A stretch of 45,279 nucleotides of DNA, taken from the NCBI GenBank assembly GCA_003818495.1, contig RPRK01000016.1:1-45279 (forward strand), written 5' to 3'. Both the position numbers and the translations under genes were made by a program. This document shows, one piece after another, positions 25,749 through 35,775 of the stretch. Under the pieces are notes generated by a model. The model ran no database searches, had not been told where the DNA came from, and worked only from the letters and a program-made list of their open reading frames with translations. Source of the stretch: Burkholderiales bacterium (lineage in GTDB: Bacteria > Pseudomonadota > Gammaproteobacteria > Burkholderiales > Burkholderiaceae_E). Each line of letters opens with the position of its first letter. The first letter of the stretch is position 1.

Positions 25749-27293
25749 ATGCGCCAGAACCTTCCGATCACGCAGACCGAGCGCCGCCTCGCACCCGGTG
25801 CGACCCTGGTCTCGACGACCGACCTCAAGGGCCGGATCACCTACTGCAACCCGGCCTTCATCGAGATCAGCGGATTCACCGAGCAGGAACTGGTCGGCAA
25901 GGCGCACAACATCGTCCGACACCCGGACATGCCCGAGGCCGCGTTCGCGGACATGTGGTCGACCATCCAGGCCGGCGAGCCGTGGACCGCGCTGGTGAAG
26001 AACCGCTGCAAGAACGGCGACTTCTACTGGGTCCGCGCGAACGCGACGCCGATGCTCGAGCAGGGCGCGATCGTCGGCTTCATGTCGGTCCGCACCTGCC
26101 CCGACCGCCAGGAGATCGAGGCGGCCGAGACGCTCTATCGCGACATGCGCGAGGGCCGCGCGCGGGTCGTGCTCTCGCGCGGCCGGCTGCTGCGGACCGG
26201 GCTGGCGGGCCGTGTGCAGCGGCTCGCCGCGCTGCCGCTCGCGGCACGATTCGCGATCGCCACCGGCGCGCCGGCGCTGGCGGGCGCCGCCGGCATCCTG
26301 GCCACCAGCGGTGTGTCGGGCACGGCGCTCGCGGCGGTCGGTGTCGCCGCGGCCGCCTCGGCCGCCGGTGTCGTGTGGCTGCAGGCCACGGTCACCCGCC
26401 CGCTCGCCGAGGCCTCCAGTGCCGCCCGCTCGATCGCCGGCGGACAGATGGGGACGTCGCTCAAGAGCACGCGCGTCGACCAGGTCGGGGCGCTGGTGCG
26501 CGACGTGAACCAGGTCGGCGTCAACATCCTCGCGCTGGTGGCCGACGTGCGCTCGCAGGTCGGCAGCATGGAGAGCGCCACGCAGGAGATCGCCCAGGGC
26601 AACCTCGACCTCAGCGCGCGCACCGAACAGTCGGCATCGTCGCTTCAGGAGACCGCCGCCAGCATGGAGGAGATCGCGGGCACCGTCCGCAACACCTCGG
26701 ACGCCGCGCAGAACGCCAACCGACTCGCGGCCGACGCGCTCGGCGTGGCGCGTGACGGCGATCAGGCGATCCGGAGCATGTCGTCGCTGATGGACGAGAT
26801 CACCGAGAGCTCGCGGCGGATCGGCGACATCACCTCGATGATCGACTCGATCGCGTTCCAGACCAACATCCTCGCGCTCAACGCCGCGGTCGAGGCCGCG
26901 CGCGCGGGCGACCAGGGCCGCGGCTTCGCGGTCGTGGCGACCGAGGTCCGCGCGCTCGCCCAGCGCAGCGCCGAGGCCGCGAAGGAGATCAAGCGGCTCA
27001 CCGGCGAGGCGGCGACCAAGGTCGACCAGGGCGCCCACGGCGTGCGGCAGGCGACCGAGACGATCAGCGGCATCGCCGCGTCGGTGCAGGACGTCAGCGG
27101 CCTGATCGACGAGATCGCGGCGGGCACCAACGAACAGGCTCGCGGCATCGATCAGATCAACATCGCGGTCGCGGACCTCGACCGGTCGACCACGCAGAAC
27201 GCCGCGCTGGTCGAGCAGGCCGCCGCGACCGCCGGCCAGCTCAAGGAGCAGGCGCACCGGCTGTCTCAGGCCATCGACGTGTTCAGGGTCTGA
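25749..27293 (+). CDS. Aer-like PAS-containing methyl-accepting chemotaxis protein
   Basis: This 514-residue chemoreceptor resembles the aerotaxis sensor Aer. An N-terminal cytoplasmic PAS domain (about 10-120) reads [20 protein letters not shown] and [17 protein letters not shown], which are typical for FAD-PAS Aer proteins. A hydrophobic region (about 160-215) anchors it in the membrane without a periplasmic domain, followed by a short HAMP-like stretch ([17 protein letters not shown]). The signalling domain has methylation-helix sequence [20 protein letters not shown] and the invariant hairpin tip [20 protein letters not shown]. It ends IDVFRV with no CheR-tethering pentapeptide. It probably signals redox or energy state to CheA. 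A possible functional tie to the neighbouring diguanylate cyclase is speculative. Confidence 0.94.
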   Translation: MRQNLPITQTERRLAPGATLVSTTDLKGRITYCNPAFIEISGFTEQELVGKAHNIVRHPDMPEAAFADMWSTIQAGEPWTALVKNRCKNGDFYWVRANATPMLEQGAIVGFMSVRTCPDRQEIEAAETLYRDMREGRARVVLSRGRLLRTGLAGRVQRLAALPLAARFAIATGAPALAGAAGILATSGVSGTALAAVGVAAAASAAGVVWLQATVTRPLAEASSAARSIAGGQMGTSLKSTRVDQVGALVRDVNQVGVNILALVADVRSQVGSMESATQEIAQGNLDLSARTEQSASSLQETAASMEEIAGTVRNTSDAAQNANRLAADALGVARDGDQAIRSMSSLMDEITESSRRIGDITSMIDSIAFQTNILALNAAVEAARAGDQGRGFAVVATEVRALAQRSAEAAKEIKRLTGEAATKVDQGAHGVRQATETISGIAASVQDVSGLIDEIAAGTNEQARGIDQINIAVADLDRSTTQNAALVEQAAATAGQLKEQAHRLSQAIDVFRV

Positions 27294-27307
27294 ACGACCC
27301 TGCGGGC

Positions 27308-27328
27308 CGGGGCGGCCACGCCGCCCCG
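27308..27328. terminator. Hairpin between convergent chemoreceptor and uppP genes
   Basis: CGGGGCGGC at 27308-27316 and GCCGCCCCG at 27320-27328 form a perfect nine-pair stem with a three-base loop. The hairpin is centred in the 42-base gap between two convergent genes, so it could terminate both. There is no T-tract. Confidence 0.55.
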
Positions 27329-27335
27329 CGACCGA

Positions 27336-28184
27336 TCAGCCGCCCGACCAGTCGACCACGCCGGTCCAGGCGGTCAGCAGGACCACCAGGCCGAACCCGA
27401 TCCGGTACCAGGCGAAGGGCACGAAGTCGTGCCGCGACACGTACCGGATCAGCCAGTGCACGCAGGCCAGTGCGCTGAAGAACGAGACGATCAGGCCGAC
27501 CGCGAACAGCGGCACGTCGGCCATCGACAGGAGGTCGCGGTACTTGAAGGTCTGGTAGGCGCCGGCGCCGATCAGCGTCGGGATCGCGAGGAAGAACGAG
27601 AACTCGGTGGCCGCGCGGCGCGACAGCCCGAACAGCATGCCGCCGATGATCGTCGCGCCCGAGCGCGAGGTGCCGGGGATCAGCGCGAAGGCCTGCGCGC
27701 AGCCGAGCTTGACCGCGTCGACGGCGGTCAGCGCGTCGACGTCGTCCACGCGCGGCGGACGCGCCAGCCGCTTCTCGCGCGCTTCCACCCACAGGATCAC
27801 GATGCCGCCGACGATGAAGGCGAGCGCCACCGGCACCGGCTCGAACAGCACCGCCTTGATGTACTTGCCGAACAGCACGCCGAGCACCGCCGCCGGCAGG
27901 AAGGCGATCACGACGTTGGCACAGAAGCGGCGCGCCACCGGGTCGGACCCCAGTCCGCCGACGACGCGGCCGATCCGCGCACGGTAGTACCAGATGACCG
28001 CCGCCATCGCGCCGGTCTGGATGGCGACGTCGAAGACCTTCGCCTTGTCGTCGTGCCAGCCGAGCAGGCTGCCGGCGAGGATCAGGTGACCCGTGCTCGA
28101 GATCGGCAGGAACTCGGTCAGGCCCTCGACGAGGCCGAGGATCGCCGCCTTCACCAGCAGCGGCAGCGCGATCAGGAGATCCAT
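27336..28184 (-). CDS. uppP: Undecaprenyl-diphosphatase UppP (BacA)
   Basis: This 282-residue multi-spanning membrane enzyme dephosphorylates undecaprenyl pyrophosphate, recycling the lipid carrier for peptidoglycan and O-antigen synthesis and conferring bacitracin resistance. The two signature motifs are [15 protein letters not shown] (residues 20-34) and [18 protein letters not shown]. About eight hydrophobic segments are visible. ATG 28184 gives the conserved N-terminus and the usual family length; an open extension upstream to 28340 is Arg/Pro-rich and not conserved. It follows thiD by 53 bases and could be the last gene of the macA-macB-thiD transcript. Confidence 0.96.
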   Translation of the reverse strand: MDLLIALPLLVKAAILGLVEGLTEFLPISSTGHLILAGSLLGWHDDKAKVFDVAIQTGAMAAVIWYYRARIGRVVGGLGSDPVARRFCANVVIAFLPAAVLGVLFGKYIKAVLFEPVPVALAFIVGGIVILWVEAREKRLARPPRVDDVDALTAVDAVKLGCAQAFALIPGTSRSGATIIGGMLFGLSRRAATEFSFFLAIPTLIGAGAYQTFKYRDLLSMADVPLFAVGLIVSFFSALACVHWLIRYVSRHDFVPFAWYRIGFGLVVLLTAWTGVVDWSGG

Positions 28185-28237
28185 GGCGGCAGGGGGGGCG
28201 CGCCGCAGGCACGCCTCGATGGACGAAAGCCGCGATG

Positions 28238-29089
28238 TTAACGGCTCGGCGCGGGCCAGACCGTGTGGAAGTGGTGCACCGGGCCATGTCCGTGACCGAC
28301 GGACAGCTCGCCTGACCGGCGGATCGCCTCGGTCAGCCATCGCTTGGCATCCGCGACCGCCTCGGGCACCGAGCCGCTGCGCGGCAGCAGGGCCGCGATC
28401 GCGGCCGACAGCGAGCAGCCCGTGCCGTGGGTGTTCTTCGTCTCGATCCGCGGCGCAGGCAGCTCGATCATCCGATCCCCGTCGTGCAGGAGGTCGACCG
28501 CGTCGCCATCGAGGTGGCCGCCCTTGAGCATCACCCAGGCGTGCTTCGAGTCGGGCAGCAGCCGGCGCAGCCGCTCGGCGGCCCGGTACATCTCGCGCAG
28601 CGTGTCGGGCGCGCGCTCGCGCAGCAGGACGCCGGCCTCGGGCAGGTTCGGGGTGAGCACGGTCGCCAGCGGCAGGATCGCCTCGATGAGCATCGCGGTG
28701 GCGTCCTTCGACAGCAGCGCATCGCCGCTCTTGGCGACCATCACCGGGTCGACCACGACGTGCGCCGGGGCGCCGGCAGCGACCGGCCGGCCGAGTCCCT
28801 CGGCGACGGCCTGCGCGATGGCGGCCGTGCCGAGCATGCCGATCTTGCAGGTGTCGATCCGCACGTCGGCGAACAGCGTGTCGAGCTGCAGCCGGACGAA
28901 CTCGGGCGGCACGCCGTGGATGCCGGTGACGGCCTGCGTGTTCTGCGCGGTGAGCGCGGCGACCACGCCGCAGCCGTAGGCACCGAGCGCGGAGAAGGCC
29001 TTGAGGTCGGCGTAGATGCCGGCGCCGCCCGAGGGGTCGATGCCGGCGACGCTCAGTGCGTTGGGGATGACTGCGGTGGAGGTGCTCAT
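28238..29089 (-). CDS. thiD: Hydroxymethylpyrimidine/phosphomethylpyrimidine kinase ThiD
   Basis: This 283-residue ribokinase-fold enzyme phosphorylates HMP and HMP-P in thiamine pyrophosphate synthesis. Family motifs are [56 protein letters not shown] and the anion hole [17 protein letters not shown]. Length is normal. It begins 14 bases after the MacB-type permease stop, so it is co-transcribed with an export system to which it has no obvious biochemical link. I saw no THI-box-like leader upstream. No other thiamine gene is in the window. Confidence 0.95.
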   Translation of the reverse strand: MSTSTAVIPNALSVAGIDPSGGAGIYADLKAFSALGAYGCGVVAALTAQNTQAVTGIHGVPPEFVRLQLDTLFADVRIDTCKIGMLGTAAIAQAVAEGLGRPVAAGAPAHVVVDPVMVAKSGDALLSKDATAMLIEAILPLATVLTPNLPEAGVLLRERAPDTLREMYRAAERLRRLLPDSKHAWVMLKGGHLDGDAVDLLHDGDRMIELPAPRIETKNTHGTGCSLSAAIAALLPRSGSVPEAVADAKRWLTEAIRRSGELSVGHGHGPVHHFHTVWPAPSR

Positions 29090-29103
29090 GTCTCGTCTGA
29101 AGG

Positions 29104-30348
29104 TCACTCGTAGCGCAGGGCGTCGATCGGCTCGAGCCGGGACGCCTTGCGCGCGGGGTAGTAGCCGAAGAAGATGCCGACCATCGCGGCGAAGCCGAAG
29201 GCCATCACGATGGCCCGAGAATCGATCTCGATGCGCCAGCCGGCGGACTGGCCGACCAGCTGCGCGGCGACCACGCCGAGCGCCACGCCGATCGCGCCGC
29301 CGATCGAGGCGAGCGTGACCGCCTCGACCAGGAACTGCGACAGGATGTCGTTGCCGCGCGCGCCCACCGCCATGCGCAGCCCGATCTCGCGGGTGCGCTC
29401 GGTGACCGACACCAGCATGATGTTCATGATGCCGATGCCGCCGACCAGCAGGCTCACGCCCGCGATCGCGGCGAGCAGCGCCGTCATCGCCCGGCTGGCC
29501 GCCTCCTGGGCCTGCATCACCTCGGTCAGGTTGCGGATCGTGAAGTCGTCGTCCTGTCCGGGCTGCAGCCGGTGGCGCTGGCGCAGCAGCGCGCGGATGC
29601 CGTCCTCGGCCTGCTTCATGTCCTCGCCGGGGCCGACCTTGATCCAGATCGAGTTCACCCGCCGCAGCTTGCCCTGCACGATGCCGAAGAGCCGCGTGCG
29701 CGCTGTCGTCAGCGGCACGAACACCGCGTCGTCCTGATCCTGGCCGACCGCGCTCTGCCCCTTGCGCTCGGCCACGCCGACGATCGTCAGCGGCACGCGG
29801 CGCAGCCGCACCGTGCGGTCGATCATGTCCTCGAACGGCATGTCGGGGCCGAACAGCTGGCGCGCGACGGTCTGCCCGATGATGATCACCTTGCCGGCAC
29901 CCGCGGTCTCGTTCGGCTCGAAGAGCCGGCCCGCCACCAGGCCCCACTCGCGCACGTCGAAGAAGTCGTTGTTGACGCCGAAGACCGCGGCGAACCAGTT
30001 CTGGTTGCCGTAGACCACCTGCCCCGAGGCCCGGTGCGTCGGCGCCGCATAGAGCACCTCGGGCACCTCGATCGGCATCGCGCGGGCGTCGTCCTCGGTC
30101 AGCGTCTGCACGCCGCCCACGCCGCTGCGCACGCCGCCGGTGTTGGTCGACGACGGCCACAGCACCATCACGTTCGAGCCGAGGCTGCGCACCTGCTCCT
30201 CGACGCGGGTCTGGGCACCCTTGCCCACGCCGATCATCGCGATCACGGCACCCACGCCGATGATGATGCCGAGCATCGTCAGCGCCGATCGCAGCGAGTT
30301 GGTGCGCAGCGCCCGCAGCGCGATGCGGAAGGTGGACAGCAGGTCCAT
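29104..30348 (-). CDS. MacB-type ABC export permease (FtsX fold)
   Basis: This 414-residue permease is the mechanotransmission subunit of a MacAB-like exporter. An N-terminal TM helix ([20 protein letters not shown]) is followed by a large periplasmic domain of about 230 residues, then three TM helices containing the FtsX-family sequence [20 protein letters not shown] followed by RMAVGA. It ends in [19 protein letters not shown]. The nucleotide-binding domain is encoded separately 11 bases upstream, unlike E. coli MacB where both are fused. The system probably works with the adjacent MacA-like adaptor and a TolC channel to export peptides, lipids or macrolides. Confidence 0.95.
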   Translation of the reverse strand: MDLLSTFRIALRALRTNSLRSALTMLGIIIGVGAVIAMIGVGKGAQTRVEEQVRSLGSNVMVLWPSSTNTGGVRSGVGGVQTLTEDDARAMPIEVPEVLYAAPTHRASGQVVYGNQNWFAAVFGVNNDFFDVREWGLVAGRLFEPNETAGAGKVIIIGQTVARQLFGPDMPFEDMIDRTVRLRRVPLTIVGVAERKGQSAVGQDQDDAVFVPLTTARTRLFGIVQGKLRRVNSIWIKVGPGEDMKQAEDGIRALLRQRHRLQPGQDDDFTIRNLTEVMQAQEAASRAMTALLAAIAGVSLLVGGIGIMNIMLVSVTERTREIGLRMAVGARGNDILSQFLVEAVTLASIGGAIGVALGVVAAQLVGQSAGWRIEIDSRAIVMAFGFAAMVGIFFGYYPARKASRLEPIDALRYE

Positions 30349-30359
30349 CGCGCGGCGCC

Positions 30360-31112
<753 letters not shown>

Positions 31113-31128
31113 GCGGATGCGCCCGGGC

Positions 31129-32865
31129 TCAGAGCCTGGGCCCCGCCGGCCGCGACGGGCCGGACGGGCCCGGCGAGTTCGGGCCGCCGAGCACGCCGAC
31201 GTACACCGGGTCGCCGGCCTCGAGCCGGCCGCCGCTGGTCACCGCGATGACCTCGGTGAAGGCACCGTCCGACAGCCCGAGCCGCAGCTCGAGCGGCACC
31301 GGCCTGCCGTCCGGCCCCGGCACGAAGACCCGGCCGCGGGCGACGCTGCGGCCGGCGAGCTCGACCAGGATCTCGGCGTACTTCTTCTTCTGGGCGGGGT
31401 CGAGGATCTCGCCGATCTGGGCGCGCATGTCGGCGCGCAGCCGCTCCGACAGCTTGGCGCGCTCGCCCTCGGGCGCGTCGCGCAGCCCCATGAACCGCTC
31501 GCGCATGCCGCCGAAGATGGCGTCGAGCTGCGTGCGCTGTGCATCGGTGAGCGCCAGCTCGCGCTCGAGGCGCTGGCGGAACGCGGCCAGCTGGCCGCCG
31601 CCGCCCGGGCCGCCGGGCGCCGCCGCAGCGGGGCGCGCCTCGCCGGCCTTCGAGGGGGTGGCCCTCGGCTCGGCGGGGGCCGCGGGGGTCGGGTTCACGG
31701 CCGCAGGAGCCGCGGGGGCCGCGGGGGCCGCGCCAGCCTGCGCGTGCGCCTCGGGCAGCCAGCCCGAGAGTGCGGCCAGGACCGGCGTCGGCAGCCCGGC
31801 GGCCTTCGGCGCGTCGCTCCAGCCCGGCGGCCTGAAGCGCAGCGCGGCGTTCGGCACCTTGAGCGCGTCGTTGCGCACGTCGGTGACGATGCGCACGTTG
31901 GCGGTCATGCCCGGCAGGAGCTGCTGCTGCTCGTTGTCGGCCGACACGACCGCCGTGTAGGTGATCACGTTCTGCTCGTTCTTCGAGGCCTTGCGGACCT
32001 GCATGACCGCCCCCTCGAAGTTGCGCCCCGGGAAGGCGTCGACGGTGAAGGTGGTGCGCTGGCCGACGCGCAGTCGCGCCACCTCGGCCTCGTCGATCGA
32101 CACCTCGACCTGCATGTCGCGCAGGTTCTGCGCGATCAGGAACAGCTCGGGCGCGGCGAGGCTGACGGCGACCGTCTGGCCGGGCTCGATCGATCGCTTG
32201 ATGACGACGCCGTCGACCGGCGCCCGGATGACCGTGCGCCCGAGATCGACGCGGGCCGAGGCGACCTGGGCCTCGCGCTGCTGGACCGTCGAGCGCGCAT
32301 TGCGCACCTGCGCCTCGCCGAGGTCGATCTGGGCCGCCGCGGACGCGACGTCCTGCTCGAGCGCGCGCGCCACCGAGCGGGCCTTGTCGCGCTCGGCCGG
32401 CGAGATGAAGTTGCGCGCGACGAGGTCCTGCTTGCGGTCGTAGTCGCGGATCGCCTCTTCGTAGTTGATCCGCGCCCGCGCGAGATCCGAGCGGCGTGCC
32501 GCCAGCGTCGCCTGCTGCACGCCGACCTGCGCGCGCGCCGCCTCGAGATCGGCCTCGGCCTGACGGACCCGGTACTCGAAGGTCTCCGGATCGATGCGCG
32601 CGAGCACCTGACCCTTGCGGACCTCGGCGTTGAAGTCGGTCAGGACCTCGCGGATCTGGCCGGAGACCTGGGAGCTGACCTGGACCTGGACGGTGGCGGC
32701 CAGCGTGCCCGACGCCGCGACGGTGGCGGTGAGCGTGCCGCGCTCGACCTTGGCGGTCCGCAGCTGCGGTGCGACGCCCGCGGCCTGCTGCTGCCACCAC
32801 CACCAGCCGCCGCCGGCGAGCGCGCCGAGCACCAGCAGACCACTGATCCAGCTTCGGGCTTTCAT
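31129..32865 (-). CDS. MacA-like periplasmic adaptor with inserted Spy/LTxxQ-like domain
   Basis: This 578-residue adaptor is much longer than MacA (about 370). ATG 32865 opens a membrane anchor with four consecutive Trp (GGGWWWWQQQ). Then come the lipoyl and hairpin domains (QVQVSSQVSGQIREVLTDFN, NYEEAIRDYDRKQDLVARNF, VIRAPVDGVVIKRSIEPGQT) and the beta-barrel. At about 360-430 lies an Ala/Pro linker, and at about 430-505 a charged helical segment RLERELALTDAQRTQLDAIF ending DPAQKKKYAEILVEL that resembles the LTxxQ periplasmic chaperones Spy/CpxP. The membrane-proximal domain resumes afterwards (LRLGLSDGAFTEVIAVTSGG). It ends in Gly/Pro repeats. The first gene of the exporter operon, it lies 58 bases after a GST gene. 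Confidence 0.93.
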   Translation of the reverse strand: MKARSWISGLLVLGALAGGGWWWWQQQAAGVAPQLRTAKVERGTLTATVAASGTLAATVQVQVSSQVSGQIREVLTDFNAEVRKGQVLARIDPETFEYRVRQAEADLEAARAQVGVQQATLAARRSDLARARINYEEAIRDYDRKQDLVARNFISPAERDKARSVARALEQDVASAAAQIDLGEAQVRNARSTVQQREAQVASARVDLGRTVIRAPVDGVVIKRSIEPGQTVAVSLAAPELFLIAQNLRDMQVEVSIDEAEVARLRVGQRTTFTVDAFPGRNFEGAVMQVRKASKNEQNVITYTAVVSADNEQQQLLPGMTANVRIVTDVRNDALKVPNAALRFRPPGWSDAPKAAGLPTPVLAALSGWLPEAHAQAGAAPAAPAAPAAVNPTPAAPAEPRATPSKAGEARPAAAAPGGPGGGGQLAAFRQRLERELALTDAQRTQLDAIFGGMRERFMGLRDAPEGERAKLSERLRADMRAQIGEILDPAQKKKYAEILVELAGRSVARGRVFVPGPDGRPVPLELRLGLSDGAFTEVIAVTSGGRLEAGDPVYVGVLGGPNSPGPSGPSRPAGPRL

Positions 32866-32874
32866 CGTGGGCCG

Positions 32875-32880
32875 AGTATA
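32875..32880 (-). promoter_or_regulatory. TATACT -10-like box directly upstream of the MacA-like gene
   Basis: On the minus strand TATACT lies nine bases before the adaptor ATG. No matching -35 was found at 16-18 bases. If used, the transcript would be nearly leaderless. It may be chance, and the operon could instead be transcribed from upstream of the GST gene. Confidence 0.25.
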
Positions 32881-32923
32881 CGGTCGCGCACCGCCCGGCA
32901 CGGCCAGGCGGCGCGCCGACCCC

Positions 32924-33532
32924 TCACTTCAGCAGACCCTCGGCCCTGAGCGCCGCCTGCACCGCCGGACGCGCCGCGACCCGGCCCATGAACGCCTGCA
33001 GATTCGGGTAGGCGTCGAGCGGCATGCCGACGAAGTTCGTCCAGTTGACGACGGTGAACAGGTAGCCGTCGGCGACCGTGAACGTCTCGCCCATCAGGAA
33101 GGACTGGCCGGCGAGACGGCTGTCGGTCCAGGCGAGGCGCCGGCCGGCGCCCGCGATCGCCATCGTCCGGGCTTCGGCGGGCAGCGCCGGGTTGAACAGC
33201 GAGCCGATCGGCTTGTGGAGCTCGGAGTTGATGAAGGTCAGCCACTCCTGGAGGCGCAGCCGCTCGAAGCTCGCGGGCGCGGGCGCGAGGGCCTTGCCGG
33301 GCGCGAGGTCGGCGATGTACTGGACGATCGCCGGGCCTTCGGTCAGCAGCTGGCCGTCGTCGAGCCGAAGCGCGGGCACGTAGCCCTTCGGGTTGATCGC
33401 GTTGAAGTCGTCGCCGGACGCCGTCTTCTTGGTCTTCAGGTCGACGCGCTCCGCCTCGAAGGCGAGACCGGCCTCGAGGAGGGCGATGTGCGGCGACAGC
33501 GAGCAGGCGGCGGGGGAGAAGTAGAGTTTCAT
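32924..33532 (-). CDS. Beta-class glutathione S-transferase
   Basis: This 202-residue cytosolic GST starts MKLYFSPAACSLSPHIALLE, with the beta-class catalytic Cys at position 10. The cis-Pro and gamma-Glu-binding segment is NPKGYVPALRLDDGQLLTEG followed by PAIVQYIADL. The helical C-terminal domain ends in the conserved TVADGYLFTVVNWTNFVGMP. Beta-class enzymes conjugate glutathione to electrophiles and protect against oxidants and antibiotics. Length is standard. It precedes the MacAB-like operon on the same strand by 58 bases, so co-expression is possible. Confidence 0.95.
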   Translation of the reverse strand: MKLYFSPAACSLSPHIALLEAGLAFEAERVDLKTKKTASGDDFNAINPKGYVPALRLDDGQLLTEGPAIVQYIADLAPGKALAPAPASFERLRLQEWLTFINSELHKPIGSLFNPALPAEARTMAIAGAGRRLAWTDSRLAGQSFLMGETFTVADGYLFTVVNWTNFVGMPLDAYPNLQAFMGRVAARPAVQAALRAEGLLK

Positions 33533-33648
33533 GGAGTCTCGTCGGTGGGGCGCCCGAACCATTACGGGGACCGCTCGATCGTGGGAGCCCGAAGATGTTA
33601 CCCCCCGTCGCGGCCGCGGCCGCGGCCCCGCCCCCCCCGGCGGTTGGC

Positions 33649-33939
33649 TCAGGGCGCGGTCAGGCGCTCCATCCGCGCCAGCCAGGCGATCGCCTGGCCG
33701 CGGTCCTCGCCGCACATCTCGCGCGAGGGCTGCAGCCCGCCGCAGAAGGCCGGTCGCTCGGGACGACCGAACAGCCTGCAGCGCATGGCTTCGTCGAGGT
33801 GCAGGCAGCGCTCGCCGGCCGGCTTGCCGCGCGGCATGCCCGGCATCGGCGTGGTGATCGACGGGGCGATGCAGCAGGCCCCGCAGCCTGGACGGCAGGC
33901 GGTTGCGAGGTTGGCGGCGGGCGCAGGGAACGCAGGCAT
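33649..33939 (-). CDS. YkgJ-family cysteine-cluster protein
   Basis: This small protein of 96 residues has a zinc- or iron-type cysteine cluster: [14 protein letters not shown] near the N-terminus, then [20 protein letters not shown] and [15 protein letters not shown]. This arrangement matches the YkgJ family, whose role is not established. ATG 33939 is used here; an in-frame GTG at 33957 would add six residues including another Cys, and neither start has a clear ribosome-binding site. It lies between a hydrolase and a GST on the minus strand, 48 bases downstream of the hydrolase stop. Confidence 0.85.
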   Translation of the reverse strand: MPAFPAPAANLATACRPGCGACCIAPSITTPMPGMPRGKPAGERCLHLDEAMRCRLFGRPERPAFCGGLQPSREMCGEDRGQAIAWLARMERLTAP

Positions 33940-33987
33940 GGTCGGGCAGGGTGCCACAGCCGTCTGCTCGGGTCTGCCACGGCCCGG

Positions 33988-34806
33988 TCAGCGCACACCC
34001 TGGGGGGGCGCCGACAGCGTCGCCAGGAAGGCCGCCACCTCCGGCCAGTACCCGGGATGCACGTGAACGTCGTCGTGCGTGGCCCGCGGCCAGCGCAGCG
34101 TGCGCACGCGGCCGCCCCACGCGGCGACCAGCCGCTCACCGTGGGCCGGCGGCACGACCTCGTCGGCGCCGGCGAGGACTGCGAGCAGCGGTGCATCGAT
34201 CGACGGCGCACGCGACAGCGAGTCGAAGCGCTGCGTGACGAGGAAGGCCAGCACGGGCAGGTGGTGCCAGGCGAGCGCTGCGACCGAATCGAAGGGCGTG
34301 GTCAGCACGACCCCGGCGACCGGCCGATGCGCCGCCACCCAGGTCGCGACGCCGGTTCCCAGGCTTCGCCCCCAGACCGCGATGCGCGCCGCATCGATGT
34401 CGGGGCGCGCGGCGAGCCAGTCGTGGACCGCCAGCGCGTCGCCATAGAGCGCAGTCTCCTCGGGCACGCCGGTGCTCGCGCCATAGCCGCGATACGGGAC
34501 AGCGAGCAGCGCGTGGCCGTCGAGGCGGTGGGCCTCGGCCAGCATCCACGAGACGTTCTCGGCGTTGCCGCCGAAGTACATGATGGCCGGCAGCGGTCCG
34601 GTCCGCTGCGGCGGACGCCACAACCATCCGCGCAGCACAGCGCCGTCGCGCTCGATGTGTACCGGCTCGGCATGTCGGGTCTGCGCGGTCGCCCGCCAGG
34701 CGGCCTCGTCGGTCGGCTGTGGGTGGTAGATGAACCGGCTGTCGGGGTGACATCCACCGAGGAGCAGCGTGGCCGCCGTCCCGAACACGGCGAGCGCGCG
34801 TCGCAT
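33988..34806 (-). CDS. Alpha/beta-hydrolase lipoprotein
   Basis: This 272-residue serine hydrolase is probably anchored in an outer or periplasmic membrane leaflet. ATG 34806 gives a lipoprotein signal (RRALAVFGTAATLLLGGCHP) with the lipobox LGGC at residue ~19. The fold is seen in PAIMYFGGNAENVSWML (oxyanion), LLAVPYRGYGASTGVPEE, the nucleophile elbow VWGRSLGTGVATWV, the acid loop AGADEVVPPAHGE and the catalytic His in ATHDDVHVHPGYW. It resembles the Bem46/YfhR-like hydrolases. The substrate is unknown. Confidence 0.9.
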   Translation of the reverse strand: MRRALAVFGTAATLLLGGCHPDSRFIYHPQPTDEAAWRATAQTRHAEPVHIERDGAVLRGWLWRPPQRTGPLPAIMYFGGNAENVSWMLAEAHRLDGHALLAVPYRGYGASTGVPEETALYGDALAVHDWLAARPDIDAARIAVWGRSLGTGVATWVAAHRPVAGVVLTTPFDSVAALAWHHLPVLAFLVTQRFDSLSRAPSIDAPLLAVLAGADEVVPPAHGERLVAAWGGRVRTLRWPRATHDDVHVHPGYWPEVAAFLATLSAPPQGVR

Positions 34807-34829
34807 GCCTGCGCCCCGCCGTACGGGGC

Positions 34830-35774
34830 TCAGCCCGGCCGTACGCGGAAGCGGCCGTCGCCGCTCGCCTCGACGCGCCCGTCGAGCACCATCTCGTCGA
34901 GGTGCGCGGCGATGGTTCGGCGCTCGGCGCAGTCGATCCACACTTCCTCGTAGCCGACCGGATACAGCAGGCGCATCCCGACCAGCTCGTCGAGCGTGCG
35001 CGGCGCGTCGCCGAGCATCCCGAGCAGCTTCGTCTCGCGCGCCTCGAGCGTTGCCGCGAAGGCCGCCAGCGCGCGCTCGAACGCGGGGCGCTCGGTGAAC
35101 ACGCCCTTGTGGTGGGAGGTGACCCAGGTCGACGCCGGCACCTCGGCGACGCGGCGCAGCGTGCGCCGGAACGCCCGCAAGTCCGAGGTCGCGTCGCCGT
35201 AGTACGGGCCGAAGCTCGACAGGTCGATGTCGCCGATGAAGGCCACGCCCACCGGCTCGACCACCAGCACGCAGTGGCCCGCGGTATGGCCGGGCATGTG
35301 CACGGCATGCACCGACACGCCACCGCCGAGGTCCCAGCGGGCGCCGTCGGCGTAGGCCTGCGCGTCGGGGCGCGGCGCGTAGTCGAAGTCGCGCTCGATC
35401 TTCGTGCGCAGCGCGGCGAGCACCGGTTCGGGATAGCCGTAGTGGCGCGACAGCCCGGCCCAGCCGCGCGCCGCCTCGACGTCGGCCTCGTGGACGTGCA
35501 CCGCGGCCCGCGGGATCCGGTGCAGGCCGGCCATGTGGTCCTCGTGCACGTGGCCGAGGATCGCCAGGTCGGCGTCGTCGAAGGCGGCGCCGATCCGGTT
35601 CGACACCTGCGGCGTGTCGAACACCGCGAGCGTGTCGGCGCCGCGCACGACGACCTGGTTGCCGTCCGGGTACTTGCCGTTCTTGCCGCCGAAGAACACG
35701 GTGACCGGACCGAAGGTGGCGCTGGGAGTGTCGGCGTGCATCGCGGGCGGGCGTGGAGGGGGACGGGCCGTCAT
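34830..35774 (-). CDS. Metallo-beta-lactamase-fold hydrolase
   Basis: This is a predicted 314-residue cytoplasmic hydrolase with the dinuclear metal site HVHEDH (in LAILGHVHEDHMAGLHRI), a third His in HAVHMPGHTAGHCVLVVEPV and the bridging Asp in FIGDIDLSSFGPYYGD. After the fold, a C-terminal winged-helix-like region (TLDELVGMRLLYPVGYEEVW) resembles the tail found in glyoxalase II-like or LACTB2-type relatives. ATG 35774 has a GGGGG stretch upstream; ATG 35741 is an alternative eleven codons in. The gene sits two bases downstream of the EamA gene stop, so they are probably co-transcribed. Confidence 0.92.
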   Translation of the reverse strand: MTARPPPRPPAMHADTPSATFGPVTVFFGGKNGKYPDGNQVVVRGADTLAVFDTPQVSNRIGAAFDDADLAILGHVHEDHMAGLHRIPRAAVHVHEADVEAARGWAGLSRHYGYPEPVLAALRTKIERDFDYAPRPDAQAYADGARWDLGGGVSVHAVHMPGHTAGHCVLVVEPVGVAFIGDIDLSSFGPYYGDATSDLRAFRRTLRRVAEVPASTWVTSHHKGVFTERPAFERALAAFAATLEARETKLLGMLGDAPRTLDELVGMRLLYPVGYEEVWIDCAERRTIAAHLDEMVLDGRVEASGDGRFRVRPG

Positions 35775-35775
35775 G

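Noticed and set aside
29090..29103. TPP riboswitch ahead of thiD
   Set aside because: The gap between the permease and thiD is only 14 bases, and no THI-box-like sequence is visible.
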